From positions 1,302,001 to 1,366,000 of the forward strand of contig JAHLEZ010000006.1 of the NCBI GenBank assembly GCA_020726505.1: a DNA stretch of 64,000 nucleotides, read 5' to 3'. Below, in pieces: positions 1-10,658 of this stretch (position 1 is its first letter; the number at the start of each line of letters is the position of its first letter). The translations under genes were made by a program, and so were the position numbers. Source of the DNA: Leptodontidium sp. MPI-SDFR-AT-0119. Lineage: Eukaryota > Ascomycota > Leotiomycetes > Helotiales > Leptodontidiaceae. The notes under the pieces were generated by a model that worked only from the letters and a program-made list of their open reading frames with translations, had not been told where the DNA came from and did no database searches.

Positions 1-70
1 AGTTTTCGAAAATGCCCAGTTGCATGCCGGTGCTAGACAAGAGCCTATAACCTCTCACGAGACAGCTATT

Positions 71-1480
71 TCAGATTGAACCAATTATTTTAATCAAGCT
101 CGCTCTGAATGGCAAATCAACAAGATGCCGGCCAATCAATACAACCTTTCCCTGCTTAGTTGATGCTGTCTCCGACGTCAACTCGCTCACACTGGGCGCG
201 TCCACAATCTCGAAGACATCCCGTACGCCTTGAACAATTTTTACATCTCCATTTAAGAGTGGCAAGCGTGCCTTCAATCTGTGAATCTCGAATACCTCGT
301 CGCCTGTGCCAGGAGAAGGTAACATGGAGTCCCAAAGGATCGATCTGAGCCACTCATCAAGACGAGGTAATTGCTGGGCCTCAAGTACTGGGACCGAGAT
401 GGTGATAGTGGCTATTGTCTAGACCATTGTCAATCATCTATCAACAACCCCTGCAGAGTGCCACTTACAGGATCCAAATGGCTGTGACCCTTATCCGCAA
501 CATCCAGCGCTCCTACATCATCATACGCATGGAGGTCTAACAAGAAGCCTTCAAGTCGCGGCACCTGTCCTTGCGAAGTTACGTGAAGAGTCGCTAGTCC
601 ATTGATGGCCTGCACTCGTTCCTTAACGGCATTCAGCTCTTCTTCGCCAACGAGATCTGATTTGTTGATGACAATAACATCAGCATGTGAGATTTGCAGG
701 TGAGCCGTTGTCAAGGCAGGCCCGTGGTGGCCATCATGCTCTTCGTGCTGAATCGTCTCTTTCACCGGTTCATCAAGACTCTTCAGGATGTTCTTAGCGT
801 CAATAAGAGTGACAATGCCATCAAGATAGATGGTACTCCCAAGTCCTTCATCGACCCAGAAAAGGGGAGCAATGTTTCCTGGGTCAGCCAGACCTGTGGT
901 TTCAAGAAGAATGTAGTCAAAAGCACCCTTTTTCTCCATCAGGGATTCGATGGCGTTGACCCCGGAGTCTCTGACCTGATGTTAGAGATGTCTTGACTTG
1001 ACAAGAGAGAAATGTACTTCACTGAGCAGCATATGCAGCCATTACCAACTTCGAGCCATTCTTCAACTTTCTCTCCGCCCTTGTTGACCGTCAGAGATTT
1101 CTCGATATCAATTGCTGCATGGCTAGTTAGTGTTACTCTTCACTACTAGATTTCTGGGCCACTCACAGTCACCAAATTCTAGCAGAGAAAGTTAGCCAAG
1201 CCGTAAATGCGGGGGCATGATCATAAGTACCATTCAGAATGACAGCTATCTTCTTTCCATGTTGTTCGTTCAGAATGTAGTTCATCAATGTTGTCTTGCC
1301 CGCTCCGAGATAGCCTGACTGTAGTGTCAGCGGACGACTCTTCCTATGTTTAATGTGATGTGACTTGCCTGTCACAATTGTAATGGGTACTTTTATAGGT
1401 TTTGGCTCTTCTGAGGGAATTTCCACCTTATTCTCTCCAACATCAACCAACATGGGGGGTTCTTCATCGTCGATATCCAT
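71..1480 (-). CDS. ZNG1: ZNG1-type CobW/G3E GTPase, zinc metallochaperone
   Basis: Six exons (1480-1369, 1314-1231, 1178-1167, 1114-1018, 970-469, 418-71) join to 384 aa. The G3E GTPase features are in order: P-loop GYLGAGKTT at about residues 38-46, an EFGD segment at about 66-69, the metal-binding CxCC (GCICCSVK, Cys 96/98/99), ETTGLADP as the Walker B/G3 region and NKSD as G4, followed by a CobW C-terminal region rich in His and acidic residues. The family is known to use GTP hydrolysis to hand zinc to client proteins such as methionine aminopeptidase; the N-terminal acidic EEPPMLVDV stretch could be a client-docking tail (inference). Intron 1 appears to be GC-AG (donor GCAAGT), because only that splice restores [11 protein letters not shown]. 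Exon 3 is only 12 nt. The gene is divergent from the MOB3 gene, with 265 bp between starts. Length is normal for the family. Confidence 0.92.
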
Positions 1481-1745
1481 TTTTAGTATCTTTGATTTTG
1501 GGAGGTTGGTTGTTTGTTCAGAGAAAAGTGACGATCAGCCTTGTGGCGAGGCCAGAAAATTTAGCGCCTCCTTCGACCTCAAAGGCTGACGCGAAGTCAC
1601 AAGCAAGGAAGGGCGCGTCAACTCTGCCGAGTTCAGTGCACTCCATCTCAAACCAACACCGCTGTCACCAACAACAAATCTTGAAGTCTTGCCGGCGAAT
1701 GCCCTATGCATTCACCAACCGGTACTTGCTAAAGAAAAGATCATT
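1481..1745. promoter_or_regulatory. Shared divergent promoter ZNG1/MOB3
   Basis: These 265 bp separate the start codons of two genes transcribed outward, so they must hold both 5' leaders and probably a bidirectional promoter. I recognise no TATA box or specific factor site. The assignment rests on gene geometry only. Confidence 0.55.
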
Positions 1746-3291
1746 ATGGCGCTGCCACCAAGCTCTCCTCGACTCCCTTCCCCTCCACCACCCACCGAGA
1801 TCCAGATTGGACCCAAATCACCATCTTTAGGTGGCTCGATGTCGGAACCTACTATTGAGCAGAGTATCATAGATGCCAATGCAAAACGAAGAATACACCC
1901 GGGTACCAAGTCTGCCGATATGGCAGCTGGCCCTCCACTCGTTCCCCTCAACGAGGTAAGATCTTGGACTCCTCAGCTTTGATACAACGTTAACCCTTTC
2001 GCAGCTCGACTCGGCCTTTCAACTCCAAGAGCATCTCAAAGCTCTGCATTACTACTATTCCAAGCCCTCCGATAGCGAAGATACGATCCCCATCACCCGC
2101 GAGACAGCCATCCTCATCGCGACACAACCGGAAGGTGTTGATCGTGCGCTCTGGCTTTACGAACTCTGCCGCTTCCTCATAAACAAGTGCAACGATCTCA
2201 TTATCGGATTCCTGTTCGACGATCCCCCATGTTCTGCCACAACATGCCCCGAAATGCGAGCCAGTGAGTGGCAATTCCTCTGCGCGGTACACGAATCGCC
2301 AAAGAGCTGTTGTGCTATTGATTACTGCTGCCACACCCTTGACTGGGCTACAAATATTGTCACGAGCCAGAAGATCTTCCCAAGTCGGTTGAGCCTAGGT
2401 GCAGGAGATGCGGTGGATGAAAGGGGAGCTGGCGTCAAGCATTTGACTAACATATTCCGACGGCTGCACCGCATATTTGCACATGCCTGGTTTCAGCATC
2501 GAGGAGTATTTTGGCAGGTGGAAGGCCAGACAGGCTTATACGTTCTATTCAAGACTGTGTGTGACACATACGATCTGCTACCGGCAGAGAACTACAAGCT
2601 ACCTCCTGAAGCAGAAGGATTGGAGCCAGCAGAGGAACATCGAGCTCCCGTTCCATCAATCATGAAAGCTGTACCCACTCCAAGCAACATATTCTTGACC
2701 GATGACGACTCTAGCCGAAAGAATACTAGGCGCCATATCAGACAATCTCCATCTGTTGGCTCAGCGGTTACAACTGTCTTGGAATCCGATGAGGAAGAGG
2801 TAGACGTCACCCGCAAACTCGGAGACCTTCAGATTGCCGAGGAAGATGAAGAAGAAGGAGAGACCGAGATACCAGTGATAGTCGAGTCTTATGAAGTGGA
2901 CGAATCTCAGAAAACAGAAGAAGAGCCAGTATCTGCACCAGCCGAAGAGGTCGAGCAGATTTCTGATGCCCCTGCCGAATCAATATCGTCAACTTCATCC
3001 TGGGACAGCATGTCTTCTGAGTTAGAGGAGAAGTCGGAGCCAAGGCCGCAAACTCCAGAGGAAGACAAGCCAGAACAGGAACCCGTTGCACAGACTTCAG
3101 ATGAGGCTCAAGGAGAGGCTTTGATATCTATGGTCGCTGAGCAAGATGAAAAGCCAGCTCCGGAGAAAAGTTTTGTCGAGGAAGTGTCAGGGAAGCAGGA
3201 GTTAAACGAGGAGGGGGAGAAGGCCACTGAGAACGCTACTCTGAAGGTTGCTGAAAAGGCTGATGACGAGAAGAAAGTAGAAGATTCGTGA
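1746..3291 (+). CDS. mob3: Mob4/phocein-family protein (fungal MOB3, STRIPAK subunit)
   Basis: Two exons (1746-1955 and 2005-3291; GTAAGA..CGCAG) give 498 aa. The core matches the Mob4/phocein branch of Mob proteins: CPEMRASEWQFLCAVHE, CCAIDYCCHTLDWA and FPSRLSL, then RRLHRIFAHAWFQHR, holding the Cys/Cys and His/His zinc ligands of the fold. The family is a non-kinase-binding Mob subunit of the STRIPAK phosphatase complex; in filamentous fungi MOB3 acts in hyphal fusion and fruiting-body development. The start at 1746 is chosen for its context and because residues after it (ALPPSSPRLPSPPPP) begin the usual Pro-rich leader; an in-frame ATG at 1689 is possible. About 220 residues of Glu/Ser-rich, probably disordered tail follow the fold, a known trait of filamentous-fungal homologues and absent from animal phocein. 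Confidence 0.9.
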
Positions 3292-3826
3292 TATGATAAT
3301 GTTGCATAAACCCTGTATTCCAGAACGTTGTACTTAGATACCCAGATCCCATGAGCATTAAGTCTCGAGAACCCTAAGTTTTTGTTTTCTGCATCCCAAG
3401 CTCATCAAGATCCACAGCGCGCGAAACTCTTCTCTGGCGAAGCGAAAACTTGCCCTCGACTTATTCACTTCTTCCACTATTTAACACCTCTTTGAAGTCA
3501 CAAAAACATTTCAATAAAATCACCTGGAAAAGGACACGACTGGGAGTGAGAAAACTTCAATACAATCATTTAAAAGCGGATTGAGTAAGCTTCGCAGGAC
3601 ACCACCCCAGGGCGCCTCGCATCTAAGCAGTAGCTTGTCTTTCATAACAAACGTAATGTGCAGGTTCTGCATTTTAATAATATGGCATTTGCTCTTAAGA
3701 GGTCCGTAAACAAAGGAGCGCCAAACACCATGCTATCAATGTCACTTCGAACTCCAGGCCAATCCGTTTCCCTTGGGTATATATCATGAAAAAGCCACTT
3801 CCAAACTCCACCAATGCAGCCAGCCC
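3292..3826. other. Intergenic, convergent 3' ends
   Basis: About 535 bp between the 3' ends of the MOB3 gene and the DUF7053-type gene. It should contain both 3' UTRs; an AATAAA-like stretch occurs near 3514. I see no coding sequence in it. Confidence 0.6.
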
Positions 3827-4958
3827 TTATTCTAGCTCCGCAACAGCATGGTTTTGATATCTCTGCGCCTGCCCTTGACTCTGTCCTTGACCATCCATCC
3901 TCGAGGGCTGCCTCCCATCCTGTCTCTGCTGGGTTGGCAGCTCAGCAAAATTCGGCGGCGGGGATGCTCGGTACGGATTCTGAGACTGGTATGCTGGCTC
4001 GGCCTGGCCCATCGAAGGACTCTGTCTAGGATTTAAGTTCTGCCACGATACCCTGTTACTTGGATGTTGACCTCCTACCGCCGGATCCGGGTACGATCCC
4101 TTCTGCGATGCGCCAGAGTTCCTTATATTCAACGCCGCGGGGTGTAATCTGCTATCGTAGCTCGTCCTGGAGTCCGACTGATCGGAGCGGTAGCTAGAGG
4201 CGTTCTGCAGAGGGTACATAGGCGGACTTTGAGGGCCGGAGGATGTGTTGTCTTGCGAATTCGGTCCCGAAGCCATACTTTGCGAGTCATAGTCGCTGGG
4301 CGAATATTCAGTCGATGCTTGCGATCCGGCGAAAGATCCACTGAAGACACTGTCGTTCAGTGCCATGTTCTTAGCTGCTGCTTCTTGGATCTGCGATTTC
4401 ACTAGTAGACGCCCAACGAGTGACGAATGGGCTTTCTTGAGTGTCTTCTTGACAAATCCTCCCATCATGATGTTGCAGCGCATCTGGTACGGTACTTGTT
4501 AGTGATTTACAAAGTACTGGCGCATGCTGAGGACTTACATCTACATCTTCTCGCAACCACAGGCCATGCAAAGGTGCTCCTAGACCCAACTCCACGGGTG
4601 CGATAGGTTCGCCAGGAAGTGATCCTCCAAGTGTCCATTTTCCTTTGATGTCCAAGCCCATGGGCGCATAGCAGTGTGTCTGCAGACCGTCCTTCAAATC
4701 GTGAAAGCAACATGTGTATGTAACTTGACCTGAAGCCAGCCCTCCTGGCAGATACTGGACGCGATCGGTCAAAGAATACCAAATGCAATGGTACTCTTCC
4801 GGGGTTGCATTTGGTGGAGGCTTGATCAGATGTCTTTCTATGACGAGAGGATTTAGGTCAATCATCTCCGTGTGGCTTTTGAGCGTTTCCATCACCACTT
4901 CGCGACTGACTCCTGGAGGCAGGGGAGTAAGGGTTGTGAAGACTGTTCGTTTCGACAT
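3827..4958 (-). CDS. DUF7053-type fungal protein, START-like N-terminal domain
   Basis: Two exons (4958-4539 and 4483-3827, intron GTAAGT..CCAG) give 358 aa. The first ~170 residues (from MSKRTVFTTLTPLPPG through the Trp-containing IWYSLTDRV and TYTCCFHDL to FVKKTLKKAHSSLVGRL) resemble the fungal DUF7053 domain, thought to be a SRPBCC/START-like fold that could bind a hydrophobic ligand. The family name is from memory and the ligand is unknown. The C-terminal half is Ser/Gln/Pro-rich and probably disordered. The ATG at 4958 is immediately preceded in the leader by a five-fold hexanucleotide repeat. No signal peptide or membrane segment is visible, so it is probably intracellular. Confidence 0.75.
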
Positions 4959-4988
4959 GTTGATGTTGATGTTGATGTTGATGTTGAT
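4959..4988. repeat. (GTTGAT)5 microsatellite abutting a start codon
   Basis: Five perfect copies of a hexamer (read as ATCAAC on the mRNA strand) end exactly at the ATG of the DUF7053-type gene, so the repeat forms the last 30 nt of its 5' leader. Confidence 0.95.
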
Positions 4989-6045
4989 ATGTGAGGTAGG
5001 TGCGGGGTTGATTTTGGGGAATCGGTGAGAGTAAAAAGAACCAGGAATGTAGATGGAGGGAATTATCAAGTATGTAGATGCTGAATGGGATTGCCAACGT
5101 ATGAAAGGAGGATTGTAAGATAAGTATGCGCAGAACAAAGAAAAGACGTTGGTGTTGAAGTACCGGGAAGGATGGCAGGATCTCTTTCTTGTCAGCACCA
5201 TAAAAATGCGCGATAGGCACAGCGCAGCGCAGCAACAAGGGATTGCAGGTTACATGGGTGAACTTATCCCCCCCAAATCCATAATTAGCCCTCATTCCCC
5301 TTCACAGCCCGGTTTCGGTGGAGAGCCGAACGGCGGCACCACCACCATCCGGCTTGTGGCTGTCACTCAAGCTCAATGCTGGAGAGGCTGGGCAGTGAGA
5401 GCTTGTCAAGCGAACAAATCATAATAAATATATATGTGGTTAAAAAAAGGCAAAGAATTTAGATCCGATCTAAGAATTGCCACTTTGGATAACATCCCGA
5501 CACCCTTGTTCTTCAAAAAGATTCGAAAGAGTTCATCCCCAGTGTTCTCACCCTAGAATGCGACATGGGATGCGACAAAGCAGTTAGCTTTTGCTGCGCC
5601 GTGATCTGAACACTGTTGACTAATGGTGTTGTTGGGTTGGTGTGCGGCCGCGGCTGTCACTCTGTAGCTCTATTTCAGGATGCTTCCCAATCCTACCATC
5701 GTGACAACTCAACTTCATTTTAAGCCGGTAAAAGCATATTCATGGGTACATTCTCTTCACACTGCACAGTCATCCTTTTACATTAGGGATAAAGTTGCTT
5801 CAGTTTCTGAGCAGTCCAAAGTCTTGACTTTATCCATCCATGTACATTCTAAAGCCTACACTCGAATCGAAGCATCGACCAATCAAACTGTACATTGCAA
5901 TGTATATTTTCGCGCGTTCTTGATTTGGTATCTTTACAACTCTCTGGGATATCGAAATCCTGAATCCATGAATGGTCTTTATTACGATACAACGACAGTC
6001 TCTCAGCCAAATCCTTTCTCGGATCAAGTGACACGAGAAATCACA
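4989..6045. other. Intergenic: leader of DUF7053-type gene, 3' side of GPI protein gene
   Basis: Only short overlapping ORFs without recognisable domains. The part next to 4989 is probably promoter and leader; the part near 6046 is the 3' UTR of the GPI-protein gene. No RNA gene or repeat seen. Confidence 0.5.
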
Positions 6046-6840
6046 TTACATGGCAGCATACGCCATTACCGCCGCCGCGCCCATGATCCAGGGAGCCTGT
6101 GTAATCATAGGAGCACCTTCTCCCGAACTGACGCTCGTACTGCTTGGAGTTCCTGGACTGCTCGAACTACCAGTCACGGCCGCCGCTGATCCCGATGAGG
6201 TTTCAGTCGAGGACGAAGAACTTGACTTCTTTGCCGATGAACTGGATCCCGTAGTTGATGCCGCAACACCGGTAGAGCTTCCCCCAGCTCCAGCAGTAAT
6301 AGTGACAGCGGTGTTGGTGATGAATAGCTCGACGTCTGATGGGTTGGTGAAGCTCGTAATCAGCACAGTCGAACTGGAGTACGGCGAGGTCGTCGCCTCT
6401 GCTGTCATCGAACAAACCCCGCTGCTCGAGTCGGTAATTTGGCAATTTAGCGTCTGGGTTCTAGACGGAGTAGTTGTGAGCATGTGTATTTTGCAAGTAT
6501 GGGATGGTGCTACTTACACAGGAATATCGGTGTTATAGACGCTATAAGTGTACGTCCACTGGATAGATGACGGACCCTCCGTGGCGAAGAACGATGTTGG
6601 GAAAGCACAGTCTTCGGTTATACATGTGACGGAGTAGGTGGTGGCTGTTGCATCCTATACCGACATTAGAATTTCTGATGCGATAGATCGAACTGGGAAT
6701 CAAATCCAGAAACATACAGAGCCAACAATCGACCCCACGAGATTCGGTTCGGGATTCTGAGGAAGCCACAGCTGAACTGTGCTGTTCGCCGCCAAGGCCG
6801 TGCCTACGAAGGCAAGAATCACGGCACTTGATCTGTACAT
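6046..6840 (-). CDS. GPI-anchored Ser/Thr-rich cell-surface protein
   Basis: Three exons (6840-6718, 6654-6518, 6460-6046) give 224 aa. It begins with a signal peptide (MYRSSAVILAFVGTALA), then a ~120-residue ectodomain with four cysteines (TCITEDC, LNCQI, GVCSM) likely forming disulfides, then a Ser/Thr/Gly-rich mucin-like stalk (poly-Ser runs), and ends with a short hydrophobic tail after a small-residue region (SSGEGAP...IMGAAAVMAYAAM), the pattern of a GPI-attachment signal. Such proteins sit on the outer plasma membrane or are transferred to the wall glucan. No catalytic domain is visible. The family is widespread but uncharacterised in Pezizomycotina; the specific role is unknown. Confidence 0.8.
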
Positions 6841-7520
6841 GTTTGTCGAGGTCTTTGGGTGTTAGTTTGAACTCGGGAAGATCAAGATCGAACTCCTAAG
6901 CTTTATCTGCGGGAGGCGGATGCGGCGTCGAACGCCGTCCACGTCGTCTCCTAGGGGGTTCGGAAATTGAGGCCGAACAAGCAATAGGGGTCCTGTCGAT
7001 GAAGCTTAGTTTGCCCCACTTTGATGTACGCATCAATATTTGCACGAAAGAGGGAGACTAGAAATGTCGTGTGTTTAGCATTATTCTGCCGTGTTGGTCG
7101 TTTCGGGACTTGAGATGTTTTCTCTTTCGGGTAGTTAACTTGAATGCTGTGGCAGTATCATAGTTTATTTACCCATCGGTCCCGAAAACATACTCAGAAT
7201 CAGCCGAGTGGCTTGATCACTGAGCAACTCACGTTGATTATAATGTTTCATTTACGACATCTTTCATACGTTGTGCTTGTTCTGTCTGCTCTATTTTTTG
7301 TCATTCTGCAGATAGAACTGTTGGGATACTGGAGGACAATGTTAAGTTGCTCGGTTGTTGGTGCTAGCAAATGCAAATGTTGACTTTGAACAAACGAAAG
7401 CCCATTTTCAGTTTTAAGTCCACGTTTGCATTTGCAAGTATCGTTCCATTATCCAAGTACATATTGTTACAATACTTAAACATATCGTACAGCATCAATC
7501 TTTCCCATCAAACGATTCAA
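6841..7520. other. Intergenic
   Basis: 680 bp holding the promoter of the GPI-protein gene (left) and the 3' UTR of the SUR7/PalI-like gene (right). A small ORF with a hydrophobic run at 7144-7383 has no supporting feature. Nothing else seen. Confidence 0.5.
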
Positions 7521-8459
7521 TCAACCTTGTGCATATTCATGCTTCTTCATCTCCACAACAGGAGTTTCCCGTTCTGTACTAGTAAATACCAACATCCACA
7601 TCACAAACTCGATCATCAAGGCAACCACAGCAGCCCAAGTGAGGCCAAGGACAGTGGCTCCGATGGTCACATTCGACACATCAACAGTCCAGACAGTTCT
7701 TCCAGCCTGGCTCCCAATCTGTCCGAAGCCGCGTTGAACTGCCACCGACGGCCTCGTGTCATCTCGAATCTGGTTCCGAAGATGGACCATCTGTGCAGTG
7801 ATGACTGAGGAGGCGACAACCATGAAGACAAACGCTACCTGCTTTTAATACACGTCAGTTATACAAAGCTATGAACCTGTCTGGAGGGACTCACCCCGGT
7901 ACATATAGTAGCGAGTCGTCGCATACTCCTAAGTTTTTCTCCTCTTGCTGCAACGGGTGCCATAAACATCAGAAAGGCGACCAGAAGGGCCGACATGATA
8001 TAAAAGGCAAGCGGGACGTCCATGTTGACAGTGTCGAATCTGAAAGGGGAGGCCAGACGTCCGGTTGCGTGCAAGGAGTACAGTCTGCTCCCATCTTCGA
8101 GTTTACTAAAGCGGTCGTTGCGACAGCGGTGGATGGTCTGAGAGCTACCGCTGGTAATGCTGTTGTAACCTACGCAGAGGCGGTTGAGGAATAGATGATA
8201 GGAATATTCGCTGCTTGATTCCTGTGGTGCAGAGAGTGTGTAATCCCACTGCGATGGTCAGTCGTTGACATCAGAAGTAGGGTAAGTATGAATGAAAAAT
8301 AGAACGCACCTTCACCAAGCTGAATACGGAGTTCTCCTCTGGCATCAATGAGAATTTCGAACCAAGAGTAGGATTGACCCCACCGACATTGATCAGGACA
8401 ATAGCGATGAATGTGAAGAAGGTCGGGATGAGTGTGAGGTAGATGATAAGACGAGTCAT
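7521..8459 (-). CDS. SUR7/PalI-like tetraspan plasma-membrane protein
   Basis: Three exons (8459-8310, 8248-7895, 7838-7521) give 273 aa. A first membrane helix (LIIYLTLIPTFFTFIAIVLINVG) is followed by an extracellular loop with NRLCVGYNS and a second Cys (HRCRND), resembling the Cys pair of SUR7/PalI/claudin-like proteins. Helices 2-4 follow (LAFYIMSALLVAFLMFMAPV, VAFVFMVVASSVITAQMV, TIGATVLGLTWAAVVALMIEFVMWML), then a short charged cytosolic tail. The family includes eisosome-associated Sur7 and the pH-sensing accessory PalI/Rim9. I cannot tell which subgroup this is. It lies beside GPI-protein genes, so a cell-surface role fits. Confidence 0.78.
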
Positions 8460-9745
8460 CTCGACTTCAGACTTGGAGTTGTGTGTTGTTGGATATTTTA
8501 AAATCTTAAGGTCGCAAGAAACTAGAGTGACATTCACTTCATGTCCTCGACAGAAAATCACAGCTACTTATCCATCTCATTTCAAACGATCAACATCCTC
8601 AAGCAGCCCTCAATTCGGCCTCGCGAAGCCAAGAACAGCACGATTCAGACGTCATTTCCAGTAATGATACCCACACTGGTAGAAATCCCAAACCTAAACA
8701 GGACCTTCTAAGTCCTGCGAGGCTCACTCTGCCTTACGGGTGCAGCTCGCACTTACCAATTAGAAGTTCGAGGCTGTGAAGTCGGCGCATTTATGGTTAT
8801 CCAAACGTCAGCCCAGCCGGTTGGGCCTTGCCTAGTCCTAGCTGCAAGAGCGATCTTCGTATCCACCACCAAGGCTGAGACTCAACCACGACTTCAGACG
8901 GGACGAGGCGGAGATGGTCTTTGATTTGCCGTACAGTTTTTATTTTGTTCTGGTGTTGTCGATCTGGGAATAATCGAGACGTCTGAGTGGACTTAACTGT
9001 CACATGATAGCCTAAGAAGTCCATGTTTTATGTCAAACTTCGCTCGGAAGGAATTAAGCCATGGTAGATGCACTTCAGCAATGCCGATATTGCGTCAAAG
9101 ATCTTCTAGGTTATCAGCCTTGGATAGTATTGTTGTTGAAAAGGTAACTTGACGCGGAATATCTCATGCGGTATCATCAGCAAGCCATCATTTCTGCCAA
9201 GCAGATTCGTGATGCAACACTCGAACTCTCCATTGTTCTGTCCCCCCACCCCCTTGATTGTCTATTGCTACCAATGATACGATCGCTGCTTGCGGCGTTG
9301 AACAACACAGTAGCTGTTAAGCTACTCAACAAGCGTTGCCTTCGACATGCCGTCATTCAATGAGATACATGATTGCAGAGGGCACGCGTCGAAACATAAA
9401 ATCAACAATTTCTCTAAAAGGTGGCAGACAACTAAACCGAGGAGAGGGTCTTGTATAGAGTCCGTGATACAGATGATTCAACAATCATCTGCTGTACTCG
9501 ACTTCATACCTCACTCTCGAAAGTCTCGCTTAAGTGCAACTCTATTGTTGACTTTTGCAAATACCCCACCCATTTCGCCATCCCAAAGAACCCCGCAAAT
9601 TTCCAAACAGATCTCCCCTACCATACGGATCAAACCATCCAGCATCTGGCGCTACAAACATAACATAACAATATCCCACTCCTGATGTCTATATCCCAAC
9701 CACCTATCCCTACTTGTCTCTCCTCTCCTCAACCCCTCCCTCCAC
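8460..9745. other. Intergenic, no gene recognised
   Basis: About 1.3 kb upstream of the SUR7-like gene. It contains only short ORFs with no domain, signal peptide or plausible splice continuation. Promoter of the SUR7-like gene must lie in its left part. Confidence 0.45.
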
Positions 9746-9961
9746 TCACACCGCCGACAGCGGCCAAGTCTCGACCATGGACTTCTCGCACCGTACGCAT
9801 CGCCGATGTCCACAGTTCTTGAACGTACAGTGTCGAATCCAGTCCTGGTTCAAGTGGCGCGCTTCATCCGGAACCCCATCCACAACTGCGTGCGAGATAG
9901 GATGGAACATGATCTTTTCTCCCTTGGACGTCTCGTGCAACTGGCAGCATTTCCATGTCAT
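9746..9961 (-). CDS. Small Cys/His-rich protein, possible zinc-binding
   Basis: A 71-codon single-exon ORF (MTWKCCQLHETSKG... to ...VETWPLSAV). It has a CC pair near the N-terminus and HCTFKNCGHRRCVRCEKS near the C-terminus, an arrangement like small fungal proteins that carry a tryptophan-Cys-Cys start and a C-x2-C-H-x-RC-x2-C knuckle. That suggests a single zinc site, but the function is unknown. An upstream exon cannot be excluded. Isolated between larger gaps; support is the non-random Cys/His pattern only. Confidence 0.42.
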   Translation of the reverse strand: MTWKCCQLHETSKGEKIMFHPISHAVVDGVPDEARHLNQDWIRHCTFKNCGHRRCVRCEKSMVETWPLSAV

Positions 9962-10658
9962 GATGAGTATGTACTGTAAGTGGGGTTTTGTATTTGCGTT
10001 CCACTTTCGTTTTCGTGTGGTAAGAAAGGGGATGGATGGTAAATCCTTCTGCGTTTTGTGTTGAAGTTTTGTATGTTCAGTTTGGATTCGGAATTTTTTT
10101 GGTCGCGGAATTGGAGATGTGTGCTGGATCTAGATGAGTATGAGGGAGTAGAGAGGTCCAGTCCGTATAAATAGGACAACGACAGAAGGCAGGCAGGGAT
10201 GGCGATTGACATTGATATACATTATGATTCAAAGGAAGGGCGACAATATCAACACAACGGCAGTGTACGTCCAATCACAGGGGCGACAGCAAGAACAAAA
10301 TTCAACTCATTTCAGTATCACATTCCCTACTACAAGCCTCCTTCCTCATTGGATTATAGAAAAAAACAAAAACAAGCCAGCTTGGACTAGTACCCAAAAA
10401 TGCCATATACAACGAAGAGTAGGTAAAAGAAGGTTCCTGGCTCGCCAGCCCGACGATCATCATTCACGGAACCATACATAAAGGGTAGTTAAAAACACAA
10501 ACATCTTTCTTTCATTCTCTCATGCATAGCGCGCCAAACCAGTCCGTCCGTGTGCTCGGAGATGCAGAATATCTACACTTGCTGGCCACAGAAAACCACC
10601 CGTGAAAAACCATCGCCTCGTATCTCATGCGTGTGATCGTAGAAGTAAAGTACGGTTC
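9962..10658. other. Intergenic
   Basis: About 700 bp, AT-richer than neighbours, between the small Cys-rich ORF and the 3' end of the next GPI-protein gene. No gene or repeat recognised. Confidence 0.45.

Noticed and set aside
6050..6538. 162-codon plus-strand ORF
   Set aside because: It is antisense to the Ser/Thr-rich GPI-protein gene; the minus-strand gene has signal peptide, consistent introns and GPI tail.
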